From Viola odorata (taxonomy: Eukaryota > Streptophyta > Magnoliopsida > Malpighiales > Violaceae): 64,000 bases of DNA. Numbering within the stretch: position 1 is the first letter of the stretch; every line of letters starts with the position of its first letter. Below the pieces are notes generated by a model, which saw only the letters and a program-made list of their open reading frames with translations, had not been told where the DNA came from and ran no database searches. The stretch lies in NCBI GenBank assembly GCA_963691705.1, contig OY829542.1, positions 2,177,688 to 2,241,687 on the forward strand, given 5' to 3'. Position numbers and translations under genes: made by a program. This document shows positions 23,597 to 34,048 of the stretch, piece after piece.

Positions 23597-24458
23597 AAAA
23601 ACTAATCAAAGCAGTAAAAATGAGCCAAAGTGGATAAAAAAATGACATAAAACACTAATAAACGAGCCAAAATACTAAAACACAAACCAACACAGTAAGA
23701 AACGAGCCTAATTAGTGAAAACAATTTTAAATAGTAAATTTTCACTTAATTATAAAAAAATAAAATAATTTAGTAAAATAATTTAATTAAGTAAAATAAT
23801 AAATAAATAAGTGTAATTTGGATATCCATTAAACATCTAATTAAATATTGGATATAATAAGTATAGGGCATAATGAAATTTACTTTTTGATTTTTAGTTG
23901 GGTATTTACTTATATCCGTGCATACCCATTATAAAATACCCAAATTCGCCCAACTGTCGTTCCAGTATGGATTACGTCAGCAATGAATTCACATGTCAAA
24001 CTCGGAATGACAAAATTTCTAATGGCTGATCTGAACCTCTTCGATAAAAAAAAAAAATCAGGACATCACCGACGGATATTTTCAGACGAATTTTCTCGAG
24101 GAATTACAAATGCAACCAACTTACAGCGACGAATCTTTACGCGACGAATGCATGTCTCGCAATAAGTGTTTCTGTAGATGATGTTGGAAAATTCTGGGGA
24201 ATTAATGTGTTGGTCAAATATCATTTAACTGATATTTGTCTATAAATTTGGAACAATTTTGTTAATTATTAAAATGAAAAATTATAATTCTAATTAAAAG
24301 AGAACAACATAATTAGGTCAAGAAATCAAGAAAAAACAAAATTCCAAAAGTCATGATCAGAAGAAGAAAACAAAATTAAACCAATTAAGTAAATTTATTA
24401 TTGCATAAACCACACCATAGTTATACAACTACTAGATGGGTTTTTTTTTGTATGATGA
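23597..24458. other. AT-rich spacer, 3' flank of the LEA gene
   Basis: A-rich, partly repetitive DNA (repeated AATGAGCCAAAATGGTAAAAA-like units start around 23150 and continue to about 23720). No gene is recognised. Confidence 0.5.
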
Positions 24459-24728
24459 TCAGAGGACGGCTTTAGAGTCGCCGGAGAGCGTAGGGGCGTC
24501 GGTGGAGCCACCGCCACGTCCGGCAACTGGCTCCTGATGACCTTCTGTACCATAACCCATTCGCTTGTAATCCTCCAAATCTCTGTACTGCAAATATGGG
24601 CTCTCCTTCATCGGAAGATCCTTCTCATCCACTACTCCAGCTTCTCCTCCCTCTGCATTCTTGCTGTTCGTCTTGTTCTTGCTCTCCACCTCGCCGTGGA
24701 GTTTTTCCTGCTCTGTGCTCGCCTGCAT
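24459..24728 (-). CDS. Group-6 LEA protein (LEA_6 / PvLEA18 type, 89 aa)
   Basis: A small intronless gene for a highly hydrophilic, Gly/Glu/Lys-rich protein. The C-terminal half carries the hallmark block of the PvLEA18 family: SPYLQYRDLEDYKRMGYGTE, then GHQEPVAGRGGGSTDAPTLS. The N-terminal half is charged (Glu/Lys/Asn) and has no conserved fold. Group-6 LEA proteins are intrinsically disordered proteins that accumulate in seeds and water-stressed tissue; cytosolic or nuclear location is inferred from the lack of a signal peptide. Length (89 aa) is normal for the family. Two ABRE/G-box elements and a TATA box lie just upstream (separate entry), which fits ABA and drought induction. Confidence 0.9.
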   Translation of the reverse strand: MQASTEQEKLHGEVESKNKTNSKNAEGGEAGVVDEKDLPMKESPYLQYRDLEDYKRMGYGTEGHQEPVAGRGGGSTDAPTLSGDSKAVL

Positions 24729-24796
24729 CTGATCTCTTTCTCTTCTTTTACAACAACAAGATTGTTATCAATTTTGTTTTTAATTTTTGTCAAATC

Positions 24797-24899
24797 TATA
24801 TATCACAACCTCTCTACTAATACTAAATGGTGTTTCTTTCGATTAGCTCTGCTTCTGCCACGTGTTGGGCATGTGTTTTTCCGCATGCTCACCACGTGT
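24797..24899 (-). promoter_or_regulatory. LEA promoter: TATA box plus two ABREs
   Basis: On the minus strand the motif ACACGTGG (ABRE/G-box core ACGTG) occurs twice, at 24892-24899 and 24858-24865. A TATATAT box follows at 24797-24803, about 70 bp before the LEA start codon. Paired ABREs close to a TATA box are the classic layout of ABA-responsive LEA promoters. Confidence 0.75.
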
Positions 24900-26323
24900 C
24901 AATATATGCTTCAAAAGTGGCTTCTTCTGCTCATTTGCTATTCTTCCTTGAAACGGGGATTGGTTTAAGGATTTTCACTGATTACCAAGCAGCCATTTAT
25001 TAGCTTTTGACCACATCTAACCGAAAAAATCTCAAATTATTTTTGCAAATTGGAAGAAAACCAAATTTGGAAAATTTTATAATTGACTTCAAATTATAGC
25101 ACACAAGATCAATTTCGATGAGGTATTTTTTATTTATTTTTAAATTCGAATATGAATATGAGATTGCCGGTCGCCCGGCCGTAGTGAATAATTTCCCGAC
25201 AAGGAAGGCTTCCTAATAACTTCCCGACAGCCCACAGCCCATATTTTTCAGTACCTTTCTGATTTAGATGACTTGTGATATAAATACGAATAGGGGTAGG
25301 TTTCTGTAGGTAATTGTACTGACGGTCAAGCCTTCAAGTCTGACTTCGTGTAACCTGCAATGCGTCGGAGGAAGTCTCCAGCGTAGATTCTCCAACGATC
25401 AAGTCAGTTTACTGTATAAACTTACAAGAGTGTAAGGATAATAACAGTCTGTGTGTAACAGTCTGTGTGTGTACGTGTGTTTTACTTTCCCTTACCCTGC
25501 TATTTATAAGCCATCCTGATGACCGTTACACAGGCGTTTAATGAAGACAATCAATGTCATCAATGGAGCTATTAACACAGTCTGCAACGTACATAACGGT
25601 CACCTTGAAACCATTACGAGTCATTTACTGATGTCATTATGCCTACCGGTACTCAACTACCGTTACTGCCCCTTCTCACAGATCCGAACACTTCCGGTAA
25701 TATGCCAGCTCATAACCGTTATCTCTCACAGATACCAGTTCACAACCCGTTTCTTATACGTTCACCGGTACGTTAATATTACCGGTACTAGTCGGTCAAC
25801 TCATATCGACCCACCTATGTGGCCATACGACCAGTCAACCTCAACACAAAAGACCTTACTGCCCTTGTGATTTCCTCGTGTGTCATCAATTTGCTACCTA
25901 GCACCTCATTTCTTGATGATCTGTTTTCTCTCCTTACGCGCATCAATTTGCGGTTGATAAATACTTTTTCTTTATTTGTCTCAAATTATTCGATTATTTT
26001 AAAATTGAGTCACACAAAAACTTTAAAAAATAATAATTTTTTTATAAATTTTAATATAATTACATACTCAAGATAAAAACCTAGTTTTCTATTCAGATAA
26101 AAATTCATAGTTTTATATTCACATAAAAGATTAAAAATCCAGATCTTGTTATTGGCTGTAATTCACTCCGCTAATGTCGGTGTGTTGTGACTCGTGTGAG
26201 TCATAAATGATCAATGGATCAGTACAAACTGACAGCTATTATGGCAATTGGTTTATAGATTAGGATATGCATATGATCATTATACTTACTAATCACTTAT
26301 TATTGGTCTGGGTTTACTAATTA
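24900..26323. repeat. Possible solo LTR or LTR fragment and spacer
   Basis: The stretch from about 25160 to 25900 is richer in GC than its flanks. It has an imperfect palindrome CCCGACAAGGAAGGCTTCCT / CCCGACA near 25195-25230, a TATA-like GATATAAATACG around 25276-25287, a GT-rich tract (25449-25482) and several ACCGGTA motifs. This resembles an LTR read on the plus strand, but I could not find TG...CA ends, a primer-binding site or a target duplication. No gene is seen. Confidence 0.3.
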
Positions 26324-26573
26324 CTCCCCCCTTATTATAAAGAACGTCGTTTACTATTTCGGTGCGTATTTCAAGACAGCCGGAATAGTAATACGCGCCG
26401 GAATAGTAGTTATATGACCTCGAAAAAATTCGAAATTTTTACACAACGTATAGTAATCCTTTACGTACGTTAAAAAAAAAATCGAAATTTTTTGAAATTA
26501 TATAGCTACTATTCCGACCGCCTTAAAATACGCACCGGAATAGTAAACGACGTTCTTTGTAATAAGAAGGGAA
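26324..26573. mobile_element. TA-flanked foldback MITE (250 bp)
   Basis: Terminal inverted repeats of about 70 bp: AAAGAACGTCGTTTACTATT on the left and its complement, AATAGTAAACGACGTTCTTT, on the right, continuing into CGGTGCGTATTT / AAATACGCACCG. TA flanks lie at 26322-26323 and 26574-26575. The element is nearly a perfect hairpin. Confidence 0.85.
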
Positions 26574-26880
26574 TATATTTTAATACTCACTAATCTGAGT
26601 TTACTATATATATACTCAGATTTATACTCTCATTTAAATACGGCGGTTAACATAAAAATGATATTTTTTTAATGATAAAATATATATATATATATATATA
26701 TATAGTTTGGCGACAAATATGAATCAATCCCCAAATAATTTCGCTGCTAGGTATGCTTTTCTTTTCCTTTTTTTTCACTGAGAAAAGAAAGCATTGATAG
26801 GAAAAGATCAAGCGCACATTTGTACTGTCAACAACACTGTATGTACACCTACGATTTCTTCTTTCTTATGCTTCTTTTTC

Positions 26881-28399
26881 GGGATTGCGCACCCGGGGGT
26901 CCCTTCACTTATTATTTTCATTTTAGTCAGTCCCTAACGTTTGTTTCTGTTCGATTTGGTCCCACACGTTACCTCCGTTAGACCCGCGAAGTCCCTCCTC
27001 CCTAAACGGCGACAAACGGCCGTTAGTTTCTATTATTTTATTATTAAAACTGAAAAAAGCGCTGGCCGCGGGACCCACATGTCTGAAAAATTAATTTAAA
27101 TTTTAAAAATCTTAGAAAAATATGGAAAAATACGGAAAAATACAGAAAAATAAAAGAAAAATACAAAAATTAGAAAAATTAAAAGAAAAATAATATTATT
27201 AATTTAAAAAATATAGAATATTTAGAATATTTAATTTTAAAATTAAAAAATATATAATTAATTTTAAAATTCAAAAAAATAATTAATTAATTTTAAAATT
27301 CAAAAAAATAATTATTTAATTTCTTTCTTTTTTTCTCTTTCTTTAAAAATTAGAAAAATACAGAAAAATTAGAAAAATGAAAAAAAAAATAATATTATTA
27401 ATTTAAAAAATACAGAATATTTAGAATATTTAATATTAAAATTCAAAAATATATAATTAATTTCAAAATTCAAAAAACGAATTAATTAATTTTAAAATTG
27501 AAAAAAATATATTTAATTTCTTTCTTTTTTTCTCTTTCTTTAAAAATTAGAAAAATTAAAAGAAAAATATTAGAAAAATAAAGGAAAATTAGAAAAATTA
27601 AAAGAAAAATAATATTATTAATTTAAAAAATACAGAATATTTAGAAAAATAATATTATTAATTTAAATTATTAATATATTTTTTTAATTTTTCTAATTTT
27701 TTTCTATTTTTCTAATATTTTTCTTTTAATTTTTCTAATTTTTAAAGAAAGAGAAAAAAAGAAAGAAATTAAATAATTATTTTTTTTAATTTTAAAATTA
27801 AATAATTCGTTTTTTGAATTTTGAAATTAATTATATATTTTTGAATTTTAAAATTAAATATTCTAAATATTCTGTATTTTTTAAATTAATAATATTATTA
27901 TTTTTTTCATTTTTCTAATTTTTCTAATTTTTTTCTAATTTTTAAAGAAAGAGAAAAAAAGAAAGAAATTAAATAATTATTTTTTTGAATTTTAAAATTA
28001 AGTAATTATTTTTTTGAATTTTAAAATTAATTATATATTTTTTATTTTTAAAATTAAATATTCTAAATATTTTGTATTTTTTAAATTAATAATATTATTT
28101 TTCTTTTAATTTTTCTAATTTTTCTGTATTTTTATTTTTATTTTTCCGTATTTTTCCTTATTTTTTCGTATTTTTAAAATTTAAATTATTTTTTCAGACA
28201 TGTGGGTCCCGCGGCCAGCAATTTTTGTCAGATTTAATAATAAAAAAATCAAAACTAACGGCCGTTTGCCCCGTTAAGGGAGGAGGGACTCCGCGGGTCT
28301 AACGGAGGTAACGTGTGGGACCAAATCGAACAAAAACAAACGTTAGGGACTGACTAAAATGAAAATAATAAGTGGAGGGACCCCGTGGTGCGCAATCCC
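26881..28399. mobile_element. Mutator-like long-TIR hairpin element (1.5 kb), 10-bp target duplication
   Basis: It begins GGGATTGCGCACCCGGGG and ends with the inverted CCCCGTGGTGCGCAATCCC. The inverted repeats run about 150 bp with few mismatches, and both contain TTTTCATTTTAGTCAGTCCC, CCTCCGTTAGACCCGCG and AACGGCCGTTAGTTT motifs. The 10-mer CTTCTTTTTC flanks it exactly (26871-26880 and 28400-28409). The AT-rich interior is itself a foldback (AATTTTAAAATTC and TTTCTTTCTTTTTTTCTC units on opposite strands). No transposase. Long TIRs and the 10-bp duplication point to a MULE-derived element. It ends about 220 bp beyond the subtilase stop codon. Confidence 0.9.
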
Positions 28400-28622
28400 C
28401 TTCTTTTTCCAAGTTTTTTTCTCTCAGAAAACATAAACATCAAACAACATATCCAGCAATATCTTTTGCTGTGTATATATCTTTTGCTGGATATACACAC
28501 TACTTGTATGACCATAACTTACACAAATACAAACACTAACCACAACAAGATTAAGGAATCGCGCTTCACTCTTCGAGTGAGTAAAGAAACTACGTACCTT
28601 CTCCTACGACCATTCTCCATAT

Positions 28623-30911
28623 CTAAGTCCAGCTCACAGCAATCGGGCTACCAACGATTCGCTTCCCGTCGGACCATTCTATCCGACCGAAACTATTGGC
28701 ATTGCTTGGCATTGAACTTCCTGTGAACGTAACTGTATAAGACTTCTTCTCGTTCGCTTGGCTGAAGCTCAACGTTTCGGGCTCAACTGATATCTTCACT
28801 CCCGGCAACTTCCCCAAAATTGACACCTTATAAGTCCCTGCGTCACCCACATTGGTAAGTGTTCGGGTGTGCTTAACTACACTAGCTCCTTGCGTCGAGT
28901 CGAAGTTGACAGCAAATGAAGGATAGTTGAGGTCGGATGTGCTGTATTTCTTGCTATCATCGCACGCAAATTTCCTTTTCGCAAAGCTGCTGATTTGTGT
29001 TCTTGTGTAATTCAAGGCACATAGGAAGTTTAGGTAATCATCAACTTTTAGATCATAAACAAGCCCTGGATTGAGCGCTGAAATGGGATCAACATGCCCA
29101 GCGCCATGATCAAACGGTGTGGAATCCTTCCCGGTGGCAATGTCTTGCAAGCTCTTGCCATCCTTGTAAACAACATAAGCTGTGGTCATCAATGCTGATC
29201 TGATTGCAGCAGGGCTCCATTCAGGATGAGCCCCTTTGAGCAACGCTGCGAGGCCACTAACATGGGGGCAAGACATTGAAGTTCCTGAAATGATATTGAA
29301 CTCGACGCGCCTACTATCTGATGCCAGCCCAGTTGGACCCACCGCGCCCGACCAACCTGCCAAGATGTTGACACCCGGAGCAATCAAGTCAGGCTTCAAA
29401 ATTTCTGGTGTGATTGAATTGGGCCCTCTGGAGCTAAACGCGGCCACGACCGGAGAAGGCTGAACCCCAACTTTGGTACCTTCAAAGAGTATAGTAACAG
29501 TCGGGTTTGGATCCGAAAACAAATAACTCTTAATCGTATCACCATCCTTCTGCCCAACAGCAGTAGCAGGCAGCAAATGAGCATCCGCAACCAATTCTTC
29601 GCCGTTCGCGTCGGTGTTTGCCAAAACCATACCCAGCCCACCAGCCACTTTCACCACATCTCCTTTCTGGACTCTGGCATTCACTCCTCTATCACACAAC
29701 ACAATCTTTCCGGCAACTTTTTCCGGCGACAAAGTGTCCATCATACACAAATTCCCATTCGTTGCATTACTAGCATTTCCTGCATAGACAAACGGCAATA
29801 ACTTCCCTGGCAAGGACGCACCTCTATAAAGAGAAACACCAGAGAGATTCTTTCCATTCCCTAGGCTAACAAAAGCAGGAAAATCCCGATCCAGTGTTCC
29901 CGCACCTACTGTAGTTATCCAAGGCGCAACATTGGACAAACTAAACGAGCTCGGGCCAGCATTTCCGGCGGAGCACGAGACTAAAATCCCTTTCTCCATC
30001 GCCGTAAAAGCTCCCATCGCAACACTATCTCTAAAATAATCAGATGTACCGCCGCCGAGCGACATCGAAAGAACATTAACACCATCATCAATTGCTTGTT
30101 CTAACGCCATTAATATATCGCTGCTAAAACACCCACCGACCCAGCATACCTTGTACACCGCAACCCTTGCGCGCGTGGCCATCCCACGCGCCGCACCCGC
30201 TGCGTACCCGAACAGATTAGCTCCTTCCACCACAGATCCGCCGGCAGTCGACGACGTGTGGGTACCGTGCCCGTCGTCATCGCGTGGGGATTTGGATTCC
30301 TTCGATTCGTCGACTGGACCCAGCGTCGCCTCGTACCCTTTGGAGAAAAATCGGGCCCCGATTAATTTACGGTTGCAGTGAGATTTCGTGAAATTGGTAC
30401 CGGTTTCGCACTCGCCTTTCCAGCTGCTCGGAACCGGACCCAGTCCAGTGTCGACGAAGCTCTTGCTCTCCGGCCACACGCCGGTGTCCAGCACACCGAT
30501 GATGACGTCACTCTGGGAATCGGATTCGGGGAACAAATCGGCGCTCCTCTCTAGGCCGAGGAACTCGGGAGTGCGAGTGGTGTGCAGCTCGTATCGCAAC
30601 TCGGGGAACACGGAGAGGATCCCGGGTTGGGACTCGAGTAACTCGGCTTGTTTCTGAGTTAACCGAGTCGAGAATCCGTGGATTGCATTGGCGTACGTGT
30701 ATAGCATCTGGGCCGACCCGGAGACTGACTTGAGCAACGAGTCGTACCAGTGGGTGTGATGCTGGAACGTCTCCGGCATCTCAGATTTGGACATGTGAAC
30801 TATGTAAGTCCTCTTTGTGTCCACCGCCGCTGTCGCCGTCGGCACCGACACGTGGCAGAAGCCCAGGAGGGCGAAAAAGATGAGGCAACTGAATGTAGTA
30901 GAAGGGATCAT
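28623..30911 (-). CDS. SBT1.7: Subtilisin-like protease SBT1, SBT1.7/ARA12 type (762 aa)
   Basis: An intronless gene for a complete subtilase. A signal peptide covers about residues 1-28, followed by the I9 prodomain (TYIVHMSKS to about 112, ending at [11 protein letters not shown]). The S8 domain has the catalytic set Asp142 ([10 protein letters not shown]), His215 ([10 protein letters not shown]), Asn317 (SAGNAGP) and Ser545 ([12 protein letters not shown]). A PA domain is inserted at about 350-490, and a C-terminal fibronectin-III-like domain ends [19 protein letters not shown]. The similarity to Arabidopsis ARA12/SBT1.7 is very high throughout. That enzyme is apoplastic and is needed for mucilage release from the seed coat through pectin methylesterase control. 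Orthology is inferred; many plants have several close SBT1 paralogues. Nothing is broken. Confidence 0.95.
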   Translation of the reverse strand: MIPSTTFSCLIFFALLGFCHVSVPTATAAVDTKRTYIVHMSKSEMPETFQHHTHWYDSLLKSVSGSAQMLYTYANAIHGFSTRLTQKQAELLESQPGILSVFPELRYELHTTRTPEFLGLERSADLFPESDSQSDVIIGVLDTGVWPESKSFVDTGLGPVPSSWKGECETGTNFTKSHCNRKLIGARFFSKGYEATLGPVDESKESKSPRDDDGHGTHTSSTAGGSVVEGANLFGYAAGAARGMATRARVAVYKVCWVGGCFSSDILMALEQAIDDGVNVLSMSLGGGTSDYFRDSVAMGAFTAMEKGILVSCSAGNAGPSSFSLSNVAPWITTVGAGTLDRDFPAFVSLGNGKNLSGVSLYRGASLPGKLLPFVYAGNASNATNGNLCMMDTLSPEKVAGKIVLCDRGVNARVQKGDVVKVAGGLGMVLANTDANGEELVADAHLLPATAVGQKDGDTIKSYLFSDPNPTVTILFEGTKVGVQPSPVVAAFSSRGPNSITPEILKPDLIAPGVNILAGWSGAVGPTGLASDSRRVEFNIISGTSMSCPHVSGLAALLKGAHPEWSPAAIRSALMTTAYVVYKDGKSLQDIATGKDSTPFDHGAGHVDPISALNPGLVYDLKVDDYLNFLCALNYTRTQISSFAKRKFACDDSKKYSTSDLNYPSFAVNFDSTQGASVVKHTRTLTNVGDAGTYKVSILGKLPGVKISVEPETLSFSQANEKKSYTVTFTGSSMPSNANSFGRIEWSDGKRIVGSPIAVSWT

Positions 30912-32489
30912 TTTTTTTTCTATTTGTTTTGGTTGCTCTCACAATGTGGAAGTGAGAGGCCTGAGATGATGCGTTTTGGGTTTGGCGAAGTGAGGTGCTC
31001 AGGATTATGTTAAATAGAAGATTTTGAGTGAATGGAGGAGGAAGAGAAGGAGGTGGTGGTGGATGGTTGTCGTTTTGTTCTTGAATGATTGCGCGGAGAC
31101 AAAAAGGGAAGTGAGTAATAATACAGCTGAAGGAGAGAGGAGAAGTAAATTCAAATCATAACAGCATTCATAACGTGTGGTCAGATTCTTTTTTCTTTTG
31201 TTTTCTGCAATAGTTTCTGTTCTTCTTGATCTGCTGCTACTATTTTCTTGCAGAGCAGTACTTCTTTATCTTGGAAAATTTTCAGCAAACCAAGAAGAAG
31301 AGATGGTTTTTGTTTTTCTTTAGCAAAGATTTTCTACTAATTTCTTGAACAGAGCGAGAATGGCGTGAGAGTGCGGGGAGTGGTGGTGGAGGACTGTTGT
31401 TAGGAGTTAGATGATTGATCATTTTGTACAGATAGGGAGAAAGTCTTGAATGTTACGCGTTATAGTTCACGGGTTGTTGTCTTTTTCTTTCTTTAGTCAC
31501 CCATTTTTTTCTAACCTTAGTTGGTCACTGATAATATGAGAAACTTTAACCCATCAGCCAACTAATTTTCCGTTTCCTGTGCAAGTAATAGAATACTAAT
31601 ACTCGTTCCGAACTCTAATAATTATTTATTGAGAAAATAAATTTTGATCTCGATCAAATAACTTCTCATCGAAATCAATACCAACCGCCAATTTTCTGAA
31701 TCTTTTTCGAAAATTGTGACAAAAAAAAGAAAGAGAAGAGGGAGAGAGAAAGAGTGTTTTGGTCGATGTCATTATTTTTTCTCTTAATTCTCCTTTAAAC
31801 GACTATTATTAAAATCCGAAGAAGGTATCAATTAGTACTCATTTTTTATATTCTTGATAGATTTTTGCTTCCTTTGTTAGTCTAGAACCTATTGGGTCCG
31901 TTTAGTTGACGAGAAATAATCAAATGTCCCAGGAATATATGAAGTATGAGCCCATTCATATGACGTAGGAAAAATGGAAAACTGAACACCAGTTCGGATC
32001 AATTACCTTCCAGTTTTAAATGTTAGAGTCTTTACCGGAAATGAATTACTTAGCTAGATAAAGATATAATAAAATAAAATAAAAAGTAATTATTTAAAAC
32101 TGGAAAATTTCTTTGTTTCTAGGAAGAAGACGAGGAGAGAAAAAAATAATGGAGTTTTTGTCTACTACTTAGTTCCAGAAAAAATAGGAAAAAGGAAGAG
32201 GAGAAGAAGAGATGATCCATCCGATCTCCAACTCTGCTATCTAAATAGACTTGGAAATATTTAAATTCTCCTACTAATTTTAATAAATAATAAATAATTT
32301 TTTTAATTTTAATTATATTTCAGAATACTCATTTTAATGAAGCCCATCTTGATCCAAAGTCCAGAGGTGCTAAACTTGATTAATGGTCTCCGATTAGTTG
32401 GACAGAAAGATGATTACACATCTGAGTTCCAACCTGCCACACATGCCCATGAGAATTAAAATAATTTGATAGATTTTCTATAAAAAAAA

Positions 32490-32864
32490 GGGGAAATAGT
32501 TTTTACCACCTCTGAACTATCGTCGAAAATCAAAAACCTCCCTTGAACTTCATTTTTTGAAATTCACCCCCCTAGACTATTGTTTTCGGGCAAAAAGCCC
32601 CTCCTGTCCATAATTAAATCAATTTTTTTGTAAATTCTTGGAATTTTTTACAATGTTTCTTGATTTTTAGGTTAATTACATTTTTTCGTGAATTTTTACA
32701 TTTTTTTTAGATTTTTTACAATTTTTTTAAAATTGTAAAAATGTGCATTGAAGGGGCTTTTTGCCCAAAAACAATAGTTCAGGGGGGCGAATTTCAAAAA
32801 ATGAAGTTCATGGGAGGTTTTTGATTTTCGACGATAGTTCAGGGGTGGTAAAAACTATTTCCCC
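32490..32864. mobile_element. Long-TIR MITE, MULE-type (375 bp)
   Basis: The ends GGGGAAATAGTTTTTACCAC (left) and GTGGTAAAAACTATTTCCCC (right) are near-perfect inverted repeats extending about 110 bp, through CTATCGTCGAAAATC and its complement. The 9-bp duplication TAAAAAAAA lies at 32481-32489 and 32865-32873. This is the same 9-mer that flanks the unrelated-family element at 4100-5782. Confidence 0.88.
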
Positions 32865-33207
32865 TAAAAAAAATTGTTGTTGTTGTCAATAGTTGGAACT
32901 TATAACCAAAGTTCTCTCAAAGCTACCCTAAAATTAGTTTAAGAAAAAAGATGTTGGACATTTTCATTTTTATTTTTAAGGTAGCTAGGCCTAGGCATTA
33001 TTATATCACAAAGAAGCTCAAGCCGAGAGAAAACATGCCCGGGCATATGCCCAATGGCTTGTCTTGAGTTATGTTCCATGCCCTCTTGTACCATCAGGTA
33101 AACGCACACAAAATTCATAAGACTCGGGACTTGATCACTTGAACACTAGACACACCGGTGAGCCCGTACCAGAGTGCTGCCCATTGAACCATCGTCACGT
33201 GCGGCGC

Positions 33208-33257
33208 ACCGTGCCCGTAGCCGGTGCCACCGTGCCCGCAGCCAGTGCCACCGTGCC
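33208..33257. repeat. 21-bp minisatellite, about 2.4 copies
   Basis: The unit ACCGTGCCCGYAGCCRGTGCC is repeated head to tail (33208-33228, 33229-33249, partial 33250-33257). It is GC-rich in an AT-rich spacer. No role is apparent. Confidence 0.7.
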
Positions 33258-33794
33258 TTATATTCAATTCCCAAGCTCACATATAGGGGTGTCAATATGA
33301 GCATTGTTCATATATACTCATCATGTTTGTCTAATTTAAAGACGAGATATGGACAATAATTTTAGTCTCATTTAATAAATAGACCGGGTGAGACTCGTCC
33401 CACTCTACACACAGACTCACCCGAACGGACGGGATAAACCAAACCGATTCCCAAATACATCAAAATATTTTGGCTATAATTTTAATAAACAATTCATAAT
33501 TTATCACAAAAAAAAGTTAAAGGTATAAATTATTATGGAAAAGAGAGTTTAAACTTTAAACTTTAAAAGACTAAAATTAAAAATAAAGTGTACTCTCTTC
33601 GTCTTTTTTTAATTATCGTTAGGAAGTTTACACTATATTTAAAACAACAATTTTAAATGAACAGTAAATTTAAATTAATTTGCTGTCACTAATCACACCA
33701 TCTCTCTATAAATTCAGATGTCAAATTCAAACCAGCTCCACTCCGCCCAATCCCACTAGAGGCGGAGCCAGGGGTAGGCCCAAATCCGCCCAAT

Positions 33795-33847
33795 CCACGT
33801 GTCATGATATACATGAAGCAGGAACTGTCCACGTGTTCATATATAAA
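33795..33847 (+). promoter_or_regulatory. DnaJ-gene promoter: two G-boxes and a TATA box
   Basis: CCACGTGT occurs at 33795-33802 and again at 33829-33836. A TATATAAA box follows at once at 33840-33847, about 200 bp before the start codon at 34049. G-box/ABRE pairs are binding sites for bZIP and bHLH factors (stress, ABA or light). The layout parallels that upstream of the LEA gene. Confidence 0.6.
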
Positions 33848-34048
33848 CAAAACAGAATGTTAGCGACTGCCTCGTTAATCGTCGGTCGTCATATCCCCGT
33901 CGAGCTCACACTCACTGTTTCACAGACAGGTCTGGTTGCCTCGATCACCATTTCCATTTCTTCACAAAAAGGAAATAGTTAAAATCATTTTAAATTTTAA
34001 AGTTGCCGCAGTAGTACTTATTTTTTCTTTCTTTTGTGATTCTACAGA

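Larger units (their letters stand above)
30912..33794. other. Spacer upstream of the divergent subtilase and DnaJ genes
   Basis: It contains the subtilase promoter (a TATA-like TATTTAAC on the minus strand near 31008-31015), the TIR element 32490-32864 and a minisatellite at 33208-33257. A TAGGGGTGTCAATATG hAT-like end lies near 33284, a CTCTCTTCGTC MITE-like end near 33592, and a GAGGCGGAGCCAGGGG transposon-like fragment near 33759. No gene is recognised. Confidence 0.5.

Noticed and set aside
28385..28726. 113-codon plus-strand frame near the subtilase 3' end
   Set aside because: It runs across the end of the MULE element into the antisense of the subtilase. No support as a gene.
29189..30657. 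Several 64-89-codon frames in the subtilase gene
   Set aside because: They are alternate-frame readings of a strongly coding, GC-balanced exon.
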